DNA from: Actinernus sp. WN-2022
Lineage: Eukaryota > Cnidaria > Anthozoa > Actiniaria > Actinernidae
Assembly (NCBI GenBank): GCA_030867875.1
Contig: JAOWCC010001634.1
Span: 36,971,867 to 37,035,866, forward strand
DNA length: 64,000 bases
Direction: 5' to 3'
Shown: positions 1 to 8,139 of the stretch, one piece after another
Layout of the letters: each line of letters opens with the position of its first letter
Position numbering within the stretch: position 1 is the first letter of the stretch
The notes under the pieces: generated by a model
Told to the model about the DNA's origin: nothing
Database searches by the model: none
What the model saw: only the letters and a program-made list of their open reading frames with translations
Translations under genes and position numbers: made by a program

Positions 1-2901
1 CTCGGATTTACCACCCCCCGTAACCGAGGAAAATGTTTTGGCAAAGGCACTGAGTGGTATGGGTAGGAAACAAACACTGTCTTTGAAGGAAATGTCGAGT
101 TCCTTGACCGTCAAGTGAATGGTCTTGGCACCTTGGTATATAACTTGAGGGCGTATGCCTTGCCGAATCAACCATTCGAGGATGGGGTAAGAATCATAAC
201 CCTTGAAATTGTGGGCCATAAACACATAACCCTCGTGGGCCTCTACGAAGGCCCATAGACAAAATTCCTCTATGCTATGCATCACAGTTTCACGTACACC
301 GCAATGGTCGCAGTCTATGTTCATTGGACAGTCCACGCACAGGTGACATACTTTCATGGCGACCGCCAAGTTGACCGTATGCTTTGCGTCAAAGGGTTTG
401 GTTTCAAAATCAAAAAAACAAAAATGAAACTCGCCACCATCTTCGTCATCGTCGTCGTCGAGAGTCTGTATGTAACACCGGTGATCTGTGGCAACCTCCT
501 CTTTGCAACACCCGCAATGGTGATAGCCACAGCGATGGTCTTTCATGGACCAGACTTCGTTTTTTGTTGTCGTTTCTTTTTTTTTTTTTTTTCCTTTACC
601 TTTTTTGATGGTGGGCTTAAGATCTACGATGTCATTACATGTTACACATCGTTTGTAGCGTTGACAAGTGCTGTAGGGCAAGGGAAGAGGATCGTCCTTT
701 TTTTTTTTTTTTTCTTGGACCGTTCTTTTGCGTAGGTGGGCTTCGCGACAAAGGGTCGAGGGAAAATTTTGGTTACACTCGTTACAATAGACCCATCGAT
801 TCCCGTCTACTTCAGTGCAATCGTAGGTACGACAGTAAGCACAAGATTTAGTGCATGCGTGCCTTTCTTTGTCTTTGAAACCAATGTCACAACGCTTGCA
901 ATAATAGGAGGTGGCCAAGAACCCTGTCATGCTGGTGATGACGTCATAATGCTCGTCGTGATAGTATAAATAAAGATCCTTGACCTCTTCGTACCCCTCT
1001 TCTCGTATAGGCTCTCCCACGAATGTGATCCCTCTATCCGTGCGATCAAACACCTTGATCCTGAAGTCGGGTAAGACCTTTTGGAACTTTAGTAACTCTG
1101 TAGGCCCACAGGCTCCCAACGGTACGCCTGCTTTTTCGTGTAAGGCAATCGCTTTCCTCTTTTCGGTGTCGGTCGTAAGCTTAACGTTACGCCTTTTACC
1201 GTCGGACAACTCCATGGCCGTGATCAAGGCCCTGGCACAGCATAATTTGTCTTTGTCTGACGTTATACGAACTACCGATTTTTTCAAATCCACAAAGTGG
1301 TCTACGTTCAAGGTGTTACAGCGTAGGGTCCTGCTATTTCTTCTTCTTGTCGGCAATTCTCTGTTTAGTACTTTCTTAGTTTTGTCCGTGTGGCATGTGT
1401 GGACCCCTCTGGTATTGGCAAAAAAAAAAAAAGAAAAACAGAGATTACAAAATCGTAGATACTCGCCACAGTGCCTAAGCATCGAGGGATTGCGTAGTAA
1501 GTGAAATATGGCGCCTACTTTGTAGAGGTAAATGATCGGTTCATTCCCTGTCATGACATAGGCCGCTGCGTCGTCCATGGAGTTATCCAAGACCACGATG
1601 CGCACTCCCCATTCGCGTCGCACCCAAGGTCCCACTTCGTTCAGACGTGATACCCAATTCTCGACGTCTGACGTGACATGGGGTTCTTGTGGGGCGTTGT
1701 CTACACGTGTTTGGGCAATGCATGCTTCCAAACCTGTGACGCGTTGGCACAGGCTCAACGTATCTTCGGGGTTTGTGGCATAGGGTGAACCCGTTTCCAT
1801 GACCCTACGCCCTTGCATTAGTGCTTCGTACATGGTATTGTGATCCTGAAACACGTGAGACTTGCAAAGGGCATTGCGCATTTGTAACTTACCCAGCCAT
1901 TGTCGTAGGTCTTGTTGACGCATCTTACTAAATATCTCTTTGTTTTCTTTTTTCGTTTTTTTACCGCCACCGCCCCCTCTAGGGTTTTTTACGACGCACA
2001 CGACAACATTCATTACACCGTCCATTAGGAATTCTTTAGCCGATTGTGTTACGTTTTCAATCGTATCCATGATCCTGTCCACAGTCAACTCCTCTACGTA
2101 CATAAAGGGCATGGCAATCGTGTTGTCGAGACCCGTACCGTCTATCGTAATTTGGATACGATCGTTCTCCTCTGCGCCTGTATCTAGGTGTACACGATCC
2201 AGTATACTCGTTATGGCTTGATGGGCTTGATTAATAGCCTCAATTAAGGTCGGCTGTGTTCCATTCTCGACGGTGAGGTCATATTGCTTTTTTTGTGTTT
2301 TATATTTCTTACTGTATTTGTCAGAGACTTTGTGAACTTTTATGTTGCTTTTTTTTTTTTTGCTTTCTTCTTCTTCTTCTTCTTCTTCTTCTTCTTCTTC
2401 TCCTCTTTTTCGTTTCCCGCCACCCCACTGCTCGGTCTGATGACTGCACGAGGGCATGGACTCGATATCATGCATGAGATCGTTTAGTTTATCGTCCCAT
2501 GCGTTACCGCATTCACGGGTCATCAGGCATTCGGAGATCAACGATAGGGTTTCAGGAATGGAGTCGGCTTCTTCTTCTTCTTCTTCTTCCTCGTATATGT
2601 GGTCTTCTATGCTACCTAAGCTGTCACTGTCTTCGTTCGAGGTCAATAGGGTCGTGGCAGCGTCGTTGGCCTGGGTAAGAGGTTGGGAATTTGACTCCGT
2701 TGTTTCCATGCTACTCATTATTTCGATATCACTGTCTTCGCCCAGGGTCAATAGAGTCATGGCCACTTCATAGGCTTGAAGTAGCTCACCGTCGTTCGTC
2801 TCTTGGTCTATCTCTTGAGCCATGCCAGCGTTTTCGAATACCACTTCATAGGCTTGAAGTAGCTCTCCGTCGTTCATCTCTTGGTCTATCTCTTGATTCA
2901 T
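1..2901 (-). CDS. Protein-primed family B DNA polymerase, Polinton/adintovirus type; N-terminal 967 codons, incomplete at the window's left edge
   Basis: Reading from ATG at 2901 to base 1 the frame is open for 967 codons, so the polymerase domain lies outside the window. Residues 1-50 hold two copies of a motif around DGELLQAYEV. Acidic and Lys-rich runs follow. Residues 263-278 (AMPFMYVEELTV), 553-559 (LCCARAL) and 651-658 (HYDVITSM) are blocks I associate with Polinton/adintovirus polymerases. Residues 668-826 are Cys/His rich, probably zinc binding. FFDFET at 829-834 is the Exo I motif, HNFKGYDSY at 897-905 is Exo II, and FKDSVCFLP at 939-947 is a conserved 3'-5' exonuclease block. Family knowledge: such enzymes copy linear DNA from a terminal protein. 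A TATA-like box (2937-2942) lies 36 nt before the ATG. Residues of about 320-527 look like an extra insert compared with relatives. An open frame this long suggests recent arrival or selection. The family call is firm; Polinton versus free virus is not decided. Confidence 0.88.
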   Translation of the reverse strand, partial: MNQEIDQEMNDGELLQAYEVVFENAGMAQEIDQETNDGELLQAYEVAMTLLTLGEDSDIEIMSSMETTESNSQPLTQANDAATTLLTSNEDSDSLGSIEDHIYEEEEEEEEADSIPETLSLISECLMTRECGNAWDDKLNDLMHDIESMPSCSHQTEQWGGGKRKRGEEEEEEEEEEEESKKKKSNIKVHKVSDKYSKKYKTQKKQYDLTVENGTQPTLIEAINQAHQAITSILDRVHLDTGAEENDRIQITIDGTGLDNTIAMPFMYVEELTVDRIMDTIENVTQSAKEFLMDGVMNVVVCVVKNPRGGGGGKKTKKENKEIFSKMRQQDLRQWLGKLQMRNALCKSHVFQDHNTMYEALMQGRRVMETGSPYATNPEDTLSLCQRVTGLEACIAQTRVDNAPQEPHVTSDVENWVSRLNEVGPWVRREWGVRIVVLDNSMDDAAAYVMTGNEPIIYLYKVGAIFHLLRNPSMLRHCGEYLRFCNLCFSFFFFANTRGVHTCHTDKTKKVLNRELPTRRRNSRTLRCNTLNVDHFVDLKKSVVRITSDKDKLCCARALITAMELSDGKRRNVKLTTDTEKRKAIALHEKAGVPLGACGPTELLKFQKVLPDFRIKVFDRTDRGITFVGEPIREEGYEEVKDLYLYYHDEHYDVITSMTGFLATSYYCKRCDIGFKDKERHACTKSCAYCRTYDCTEVDGNRWVYCNECNQNFPSTLCREAHLRKRTVQEKKKKKDDPLPLPYSTCQRYKRCVTCNDIVDLKPTIKKGKGKKKKKETTTKNEVWSMKDHRCGYHHCGCCKEEVATDHRCYIQTLDDDDDEDGGEFHFCFFDFETKPFDAKHTVNLAVAMKVCHLCVDCPMNIDCDHCGVRETVMHSIEEFCLWAFVEAHEGYVFMAHNFKGYDSYPILEWLIRQGIRPQVIYQGAKTIHLTVKELDISFKDSVCFLPIPLSAFAKTFSSVTGGGKSE

Positions 2902-3297
2902 GTTTGTGTTTTCGAATTTCCCGCTTGCGCTGACTTCTTATATTCTATCTTAGAAGATGTGGGGGGTCCATTGAGAAATAAGGGTTCCTTTGTTAAGGGT
3001 GGGGGTCCCCCCCATCCCACCCCTCTAAGGGGGTCCCCCCCATCCCACCCCTTTCTTGTTTGTTCCTTTTGTTTTCTTTGTTTCTTTTGTGTATTTAAGC
3101 TTAGCATAATTCTTTCAGGTCACTTTCACTATTACTTTGCCAAAGACATACCCCGCTTACGAAATATTATTATATACCATGCAAGAGGCAGACCCCGCTT
3201 ACGGAGAAATGAGGATGTGCTGCAAGATCCATATGTTTTGTGCCCAACGAAATAGCGGCGTTCAGACAAGGTAAAGGGAACATCTTATCTTATCATT
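2902..3297. promoter_or_regulatory. Divergent promoter region between the polymerase gene and the rightward genes
   Basis: The gap separates the leftward polymerase gene from rightward frames. It has a TATA-like box for the polymerase (2937-2942), a direct repeat of GGGGGTCCCCCCATCCCACC (about 3001-3050), a T-rich tract, and TGTATTTAAG at 3091-3100, which matches the box before the GRF gene on the other strand. From 3179 a 31-codon frame starts and runs into a strong donor sequence (AAG then GTAAAG, GT at 3271-3272). The motif CCCCGCTTACG occurs twice (near 3152 and 3194). The function is inferred from position and motifs only. Confidence 0.5.
3179..3270 (+). other. Putative spliced leader exon with 5' donor
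   Basis: An ATG at 3179 opens a 31-codon frame that stops just after a near-consensus donor, AAG/GTAAAG, at 3270/3271. A TATA-like TGTATTTAAG lies about 80 nt upstream. Seven T-rich AG acceptors follow on the same strand between 4744 and 6132. I infer, without proof, that this is the first exon of alternatively spliced rightward transcripts. It could equally be a non-functional upstream frame before the 182-codon gene at 3298. Confidence 0.35.
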
Positions 3298-3846
3298 ATG
3301 GCGTTCATTGCAAGCTTGTGGTTTATCGATGAGGAATCTAAGAATCGTACTATATTAGAAAACGCTAAGCTTTTGAAACAGCACGAGGAACGTCATCGAC
3401 GTGTTAGCAGTGATGGTAGAATTAAATCGTTATCGTGGTTTCATTCGAAACACGATACGGGCTTGGAATATTGCACTCTCTATACGATTCCGTGTTCTAG
3501 TCGTTCGACATGGAAAGGTATCGTGAAACACGTCATTCATACTCTAAGACGCTCTTCGCTTACCATCGTGTGTTTTTATTGGAGTCATTTACCTAGCGTA
3601 TTCTTAGGATGTCAACTCGTAAATGCCCCGACACCTCGTTACCGTGTTAACGTGTATGAAGCCGACTTTTATGACGCCACAATTCTGCCTTACCACGCGG
3701 GTCCACTTGAAAACACGAAACTGTCTACTGACTTTATGCTTAAACGTATCCATATTACGGCTCCTCAATCGCGTTTATATTGTGAGCTTGACGATGGTTC
3801 TGTTTGTGTTATTAAGGTCCGCGACCAAACGCCTACGTATTGCTAA
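3298..3846 (+). CDS. Unrecognised 182-residue protein of the virus-like element
   Basis: The frame runs from ATG 3298 to TAA 3844-3846. No domain is recognised. It is rich in Arg, His and Tyr, with no signal peptide and no clear membrane segment. It is the first substantial rightward frame after the divergent promoter. Its stop overlaps the next ATG (TAATG), but the frame opened there closes after 22 codons at a TGATGG that starts the following long frame. Such stop-start overlaps fit compact viral gene layouts. An overlapping frame (3623-3913) also stays open, so which frame is used there is not settled by eye. The start was chosen as the first ATG after the leader region. Confidence 0.5.
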   Translation: MAFIASLWFIDEESKNRTILENAKLLKQHEERHRRVSSDGRIKSLSWFHSKHDTGLEYCTLYTIPCSSRSTWKGIVKHVIHTLRRSSLTIVCFYWSHLPSVFLGCQLVNAPTPRYRVNVYEADFYDATILPYHAGPLENTKLSTDFMLKRIHITAPQSRLYCELDDGSVCVIKVRDQTPTYC

Positions 3847-3913
3847 TGCTCAACCCTGTTCTGAACCCTGCGCAAGACGTGTCCATGGACCCTCTCTTTA
3901 CGAGACTTCCTTG

Positions 3914-4720
3914 ATGGTGGCTTTGCGTCGTACAGGGCTTACGACCAAGTTCCCTTCCCAGGCAGAGCCCCGAGCCATGCAGTTGGGGTGGACGCCTGAC
4001 ATGATACGTCATGAGAGGTACTTCTTAATCACTTTGACATACAGTCATTACAACGGCAGTCTCATGGGGGGTTGGTTCAGCGCCGAGACTATTTTGGAGC
4101 AGCAACGTTTGGCGAACCTCACCTCCGTTATCTGCGCCGACAGCGTCGTCGACATTTGGAGGCCTAGGATGCTGCCCCTCTTCTACCAAACCCTACGCAC
4201 TCATCGCGTCTTCTTCGAGTCCACTCTAATCATAATAGCAGATCTGGGAGCCCATTTCAAGTGTTTTAAAGATATTGACAACACCGAGAAAGCCCATGAC
4301 GATTCTAAAAATGAACAAATGAAAGAGAGGTTCGTAGTCTTTTATTTCTTGTTGCGTGCGGACAAACGCTGCGTTCCATGGGTCTACCGCAAAAGTATTT
4401 TTAAACTTACCCTTTGTAAGGGTGAGGGTTGTAGCGTACCTTGTTTTTTGTTTATCCCCAATACTAGAATGCTATCTAGTGGCGATATTGTCTTGATGCA
4501 ACTCATGCACGTCCGTCCCACGTTGCATAATCGCGCTCGTGTCAATTGGAATTATATGCGGGACTGGCGCGTACGTTACATTGATGTATGTCGTTCGTCA
4601 AGGAACAAATTGTTGTGGGTTTTGCGTCAGTTGAATCTGTCTTTGACGGATTACCCTGTGGGTACCATACAAGGTCGATTGCACTTGTACCGTCGTCTTT
4701 TACTCGTTGGTCGTGTCTGA
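3914..4720 (+). CDS. Unrecognised protein of about 268 residues in the virus-like element
   Basis: This open frame begins at ATG 3914, overlapping a stop (TGATGG), and ends at TGA 4718-4720. It has evenly spread aromatic and basic residues (for example WMGGWFSAE-like spacing near residue 60 and RDWRVRYIDVCRSS near residue 215), which looks coding rather than random, but I recognise no family. The frame is open further upstream to 3623, overlapping the previous gene in another frame. A possible donor GT at 4710 and a T-rich acceptor at 4744 bracket 35 nt, so the last three codons may be intron. No signal peptide or membrane helix stands out. Confidence 0.45.
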   Translation: MVALRRTGLTTKFPSQAEPRAMQLGWTPDMIRHERYFLITLTYSHYNGSLMGGWFSAETILEQQRLANLTSVICADSVVDIWRPRMLPLFYQTLRTHRVFFESTLIIIADLGAHFKCFKDIDNTEKAHDDSKNEQMKERFVVFYFLLRADKRCVPWVYRKSIFKLTLCKGEGCSVPCFLFIPNTRMLSSGDIVLMQLMHVRPTLHNRARVNWNYMRDWRVRYIDVCRSSRNKLLWVLRQLNLSLTDYPVGTIQGRLHLYRRLLLVGRV

Positions 4721-4744
4721 ACAACAATTTTTTTTCTTTTTTAG

Positions 4745-5327
4745 AACCCTTGCTCCTTTGACTATATTGACGAATACCAACCAAATGTGTCGTTTCTGGT
4801 GCAGTCCTTGTCATGCTTGGGGCCTCGTTTATTGCACGCGCCATGTCCTAACTCCGTTGCCTCAAACTGTTATTTGTGCTTACCCCTGTATTCATCTATA
4901 CCCCATGACTGTAAAACGCCCTATAGCCTCTACGTCGGGTTGGTTTTCCCTTAGTTTTTTACAAGACTGCCTAAAGGGTTCTATAGTTAGTGGTTTTACA
5001 CAGGTTTTGAGGGCTCAATTGAAACGGGAATGTTTGTACCGACGCATGGTGGATCCTTAAGTTTTTTTTCTTTTTCCTTCTAGATACGTGCCTTTCTACA
5101 TGAGTCGTGTGCGTGTTTTTCCAGGGCTCCATGATTGTTCTCGTTGTGAGGCCCGACTTAACCATGTTTTCTTTATGCCACCCGACCGTACCGTTTGGAC
5201 GGTTGTCGGCTGCCATTGTTCTATTCGTTTGTACCGTTTGAACCCTGAGAGGGCTTTGGAATACCTAGCACTTCCTTCTTTTTTTGCTAGACACGTCATA
5301 TTAGATTGGCTTATAGGTTTACCCTAG
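4745..5327 (+). CDS. Unrecognised coding exons (4745-5048 and 5084-5327) separated by a possible 35-nt intron
   Basis: Two open stretches in the same reading frame are separated at 5049-5083 by a sequence that begins GT, is T-rich and ends TTCTAG. The first stretch is preceded by a similar 35-nt sequence (4710-4744). The first part has Cys and His pairs (CRFWCSPCHAWG, then CTRH) that could bind zinc. The second has a CSRCE motif and ends in VILDWLIGLP before a stop at 5325-5327. No family is recognised. Two spacers of exactly 35 nt with the same layout suggest introns, but both are short for animal introns; they could instead be acceptors for the upstream leader with stops in between. Confidence 0.35.
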
Positions 5328-5436
5328 GAGGCTTTGGTTCGTACCGCTTGAAACCCTGGGAGGGTTTTGGGAGACCTAGAAAACACTACATTAGATTGGC
5401 TTTACCCTAAGAGTCTTTTTTTTTTTTTTTTTACAG

Positions 5437-6190
5437 GGAAGCTCATCGACGTTTCCTCATTAGGAGGCCTTGGCACGACTTATTTTTTTTTGACGACAAT
5501 GCGATCTGTAATCGTCTAAACATTTTTAATTTAAATGATAATGTGAAGCTCGAGGCTTTTTATCTTAGATCTATAGATCTATAGACCGTTTTCTTATTCT
5601 TTTTTAGGCTCGAGATCCTCTCGTGGTTAGCAGACCTCCCTTCTCAATTGCTTGTGCGCTTACACGTCCTTTACTATTTATCTTAGATCTATAGATCGTT
5701 TTTTCTTATTCTTTTTTAGGATCGAGATCCTCTTGTGGTTAGCAGACCTCCCTTCTCAATTGCATGCACGCGTGCACGTCATTTACTACGTTTATGGTTT
5801 ACGCCGTTGGCGTTCATGGGCCGATAGGCTCATAGAAGACTCATAGGCTTATAGAAGGCTTATGGGTTTATAGAAGACTTATAGGCTTATAGAAGGTTTA
5901 TAGGCTCATAGGTTCATAGGCTTATCTCTTATAGAAGGCTTATAGGCTCATAGGTTTATAGGCTTATCTCTTATTAAAAAAACGAAAACATCGGTTTTTT
6001 TTTTTTCATAGATCTGACGTTCTAAATTGGTTGGCGACCTCCAAGCCTTTTGGCATTAGCGACGACCAGTTCGTATCGTTCCTACCCTATGTAGACCGTT
6101 ATTAAGAACATCGGGGTCTTTTCTTTTCATAGATTTGGCGTGCTCGCGTGGATGAGGGTTCTCTATGCCTTTTGCCATTATATATATGTA
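5437..6190 (+). other. Row of short open segments, each behind a polypyrimidine-AG acceptor
   Basis: AG acceptors preceded by long T tracts end at 5436, 5607, 5719, 6011 and 6132. Each is followed by a short open frame. The segments after 5607 and 5719 are direct copies (both contain the bases for WLADLPSQL). Those after 6011 (VLNWLATSKP) and 6132 (VLAWM), and the end of the frame at 5327 (ILDWL), share a pattern of L-x-W-L/M. This looks like duplicated small exons or alternative 3' ends. Function is unknown. The segment after 5436 stays open for about 48 codons up to the ATAGATC repeats. Confidence 0.4.
5815..5978. repeat. Tandem repeat of a CTTATAGGCTCATAGAAG-like unit
   Basis: About ten imperfect copies of an 8-18 bp unit built from GGCTTATAG, GGCTCATAG and AGAAG fill this stretch, between the duplicated mini-exons and the acceptor at 6011. 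A direct repeat of about 115 bp (about 5560-5680 and 5680-5795) lies just upstream. Confidence 0.8.
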
Positions 6191-6268
6191 TAGTAACAAC
6201 AACAGTAGCAAATGTATATATTCAATATTTTTTTAATAAAAAAATACAACAACAACAGTAATGATGTT

Positions 6269-6790
6269 CTAGTCTTCTTCTTCTTCGTCGCTCGTTTGCT
6301 TCTCTTCTTCTTCTTCGCTAGTAGCGTCGTCGTCATCCTCGGTATCTTCGTCGTCGCTCTCTTTTTTCTTTTCGCCGTCCAACCAATCAAAGCGGTCGCA
6401 TGATTTGTTGGGCGCTTGTGCAGAGCAGCTGCAAAACAGTCTATTGTCGTTCTTGTCGCTATGAGATACCCCTAGGCGTAACAGCAACTTGTGTTCTTTG
6501 CATTTTTCTCCAATGCCTGTGAAACCTTTGGATATTCGCTTCATTTTCTTAGGGTTCTTTTGAAGCATCTTCCAAAACCATCTATGAATGCGCAGACCGT
6601 CTTTGGCAGATTTGGCGTAGAAATTACACCCCAGGCGCTTTTCGTTGTAGTCCACTTTGCTTCCACATTTATACGATGTCCCTTTCTTGCTCTTGAGGAC
6701 TGTGGCCAACGTAGGCTTCAAGTTCTTAAGGCCTTTACTTTTTGTCGTGCGCGGGCAAAGACAGTACACTTCAGTTCCTGCGTCGTTCAT
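6269..6790 (-). CDS. GRF-type zinc-finger protein with an acidic tail (173 residues)
   Basis: The frame from ATG 6790 encodes a basic protein with a GRF-like finger: C97-x2-H100, then NRLFC ending at C120, then C131 followed by DRFDW. GRF fingers in NEIL3, APE2, TTF2 and topoisomerase III bind single-stranded DNA, so a role in DNA replication, repair or packaging is likely but inferred. Earlier Cys pairs (C10/C12, C42/C55) may bind more metal. Residues 145-173 are almost all Asp, Glu and Ser. The frame is open upstream to 6859 but without an ATG. A TATA-like TGTATTTAAG (6829-6838 on this strand) precedes the ATG by about 40 nt. It is the third of three consecutive leftward genes. Confidence 0.68.
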   Translation of the reverse strand: MNDAGTEVYCLCPRTTKSKGLKNLKPTLATVLKSKKGTSYKCGSKVDYNEKRLGCNFYAKSAKDGLRIHRWFWKMLQKNPKKMKRISKGFTGIGEKCKEHKLLLRLGVSHSDKNDNRLFCSCSAQAPNKSCDRFDWLDGEKKKESDDEDTEDDDDATSEEEEEKQTSDEEEED

Positions 6791-6855
6791 GATTGTGATG
6801 GTTGGCTTTGGGGTTCTGGTCTCATCTCTTAAATACAGTGTACGAAGGAACTGCG

Positions 6856-7293
6856 TCACGCGTCTATGACAAGTGCGTTAGTCGTATTGCACCGATTGTT
6901 CTGTACTGTGTCTGTGGACTTCCGGTTTTCCTTCCAAAACATCTTATGTTGAAAGGCCCACGTAGCGTTTCCTCGAGGTTTCAAAGTCGAGTACACTGTT
7001 TGCCAATAGTAACCCCTCGATAACCGCGCCCTGTTTACGTCGATCATTTTAAAATATAACAGCCAATGCAAAACCAACTTCTCGTCAGCAATGCAACGAA
7101 ATTGCTCCTGTAGGCGTCGTACAATCTCTCGCGCTTCGTATTCTAACTCGGGTGTACACCACTTCGATTCTCTTGGATCGTCCCCGTCATGTATGTCTTC
7201 GTCGTATCGGGCATACACCCAAGGTCCTGTACGCACTTTGGGGTAAACGTAGATAGAATCCAATTCTGGCCTTTGGGGTCTCCACACTTCCAT
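6856..7293 (-). CDS. Unrecognised 145-residue protein, likely paralogue of the neighbour at 7461-8081
   Basis: The frame runs from ATG 7293 to a stop at 6856-6858. It is rich in Trp and Tyr and has no signal peptide. The C-terminal third has the pattern Y-W-x-T, then L, then A-F-Q-x4-F-W, which the upstream neighbour also shows (YW.T, L, AFQ, YW). This points to an internal gene duplication. A TATA-like box (TATAAAG, about 7331-7336) sits about 40 nt before the ATG. No known family is recognised. Confidence 0.55.
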   Translation of the reverse strand: MEVWRPQRPELDSIYVYPKVRTGPWVYARYDEDIHDGDDPRESKWCTPELEYEAREIVRRLQEQFRCIADEKLVLHWLLYFKMIDVNRARLSRGYYWQTVYSTLKPRGNATWAFQHKMFWKENRKSTDTVQNNRCNTTNALVIDA

Positions 7294-7460
7294 GATTTGC
7301 GCTTAGGATTTTTCTTTTTCTTACATTTACTTTATATTGTTTCTAACGGAACTGCGTCATTTTCTTAGGGTAGGCTCTTCTAACAACCAATACATCGTAC
7401 CCCAATGGGTATTGTATTGGGACCCATATTGTTCGTCCTTATTCATCGCATACACTGCTT

Positions 7461-8081
7461 TCACTTCATCGTATTGAACGTATTGCACGCACTCGCTATG
7501 ACTGGGGGGAGGTGCGTTCCCGGCGGGTAGAATTCGCGCCAACACCATGGCCAATTGATTGGCATTCTCTTCGCTCGACAACAGTATAGTCTTCGACGCA
7601 TCCACATCTCCGTGCAAGGACGTTTCCAATGCGACTTCTGACCCACCTGGCGCAGCAGCGTGGTATGCCGCTCCCAGCGTTTCGATTTCTCGACCCATTC
7701 CTTCCGCCATTCCTTCCATAGGGCACGCTCTCTTAGGTCCATGCGATGAATGCAGCTCCAATACTCGGCCGTTTGGAACGCACTGTTTAAAGTAGGCTCT
7801 TCTAGCAACCAATTAATCGTACCCCAATAGGGACCGTACTGTTGGTCGTCTTGCACATGCACATACACTGCTTTCACTTCGTCGTACGTACAAGCGTAAT
7901 TGTAGGCTTCAAGCATATGACGCATCAACTGACGGATCGTAAAGTCGTCTTGGTCATTCACAAACGTATTGACTTCTTTAAAAAGCAAATCATCTTTAGG
8001 AAATTTCTTACGCTCGTTTATCAAAGGACCTCGACGCAGACGTTTGACGTAGTAATTACAGTAACTTCGTAACACCTTCAT
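7461..8081 (-). CDS. Unrecognised 206-residue protein, first of three leftward genes
   Basis: ATG 8081 lies 26-35 nt after a strong TATATAAG box (8107-8116). The N-terminal 110 residues include FTIRQLMRHMLEAYNYAC and a block YDEVKAVY, then YWGT, then NWLLEEPTL. A second copy of the YDEVKAVY...LLEEPTL block is encoded in another frame at 7361-7475, so about 110 bp has been duplicated and the true 3' end may use that frame through splicing or a frame change. The C-terminal 60 residues here may be a shadow. No family is recognised. Similarity to the 145-residue gene downstream suggests a small paralogous family. Confidence 0.5.
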   Translation of the reverse strand: MKVLRSYCNYYVKRLRRGPLINERKKFPKDDLLFKEVNTFVNDQDDFTIRQLMRHMLEAYNYACTYDEVKAVYVHVQDDQQYGPYWGTINWLLEEPTLNSAFQTAEYWSCIHRMDLRERALWKEWRKEWVEKSKRWERHTTLLRQVGQKSHWKRPCTEMWMRRRLYCCRAKRMPINWPWCWREFYPPGTHLPPVIASACNTFNTMK

Positions 8082-8139
8082 CCTTACTAATTTCTCAGAG
8101 CCCTCTCACTTATATATCAAAAACATACTCTAGACGCAT

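Noticed and set aside
277..1504. Several plus-strand open frames of 60-174 codons
   Set aside because: They lie antisense to the continuous polymerase frame, are rich in Phe runs from T tracts, and lack any domain.
3623..3913. N-terminal extension of the plus-strand frame at 3914
   Set aside because: It overlaps the 182-codon gene in another frame, and the TGATGG overlap gives a more natural start at 3914.
7461..7726. A third overlapping frame of 76 codons in this stretch
   Set aside because: It is shifted against two better frames, is Arg/Gly-rich, and has no start context.
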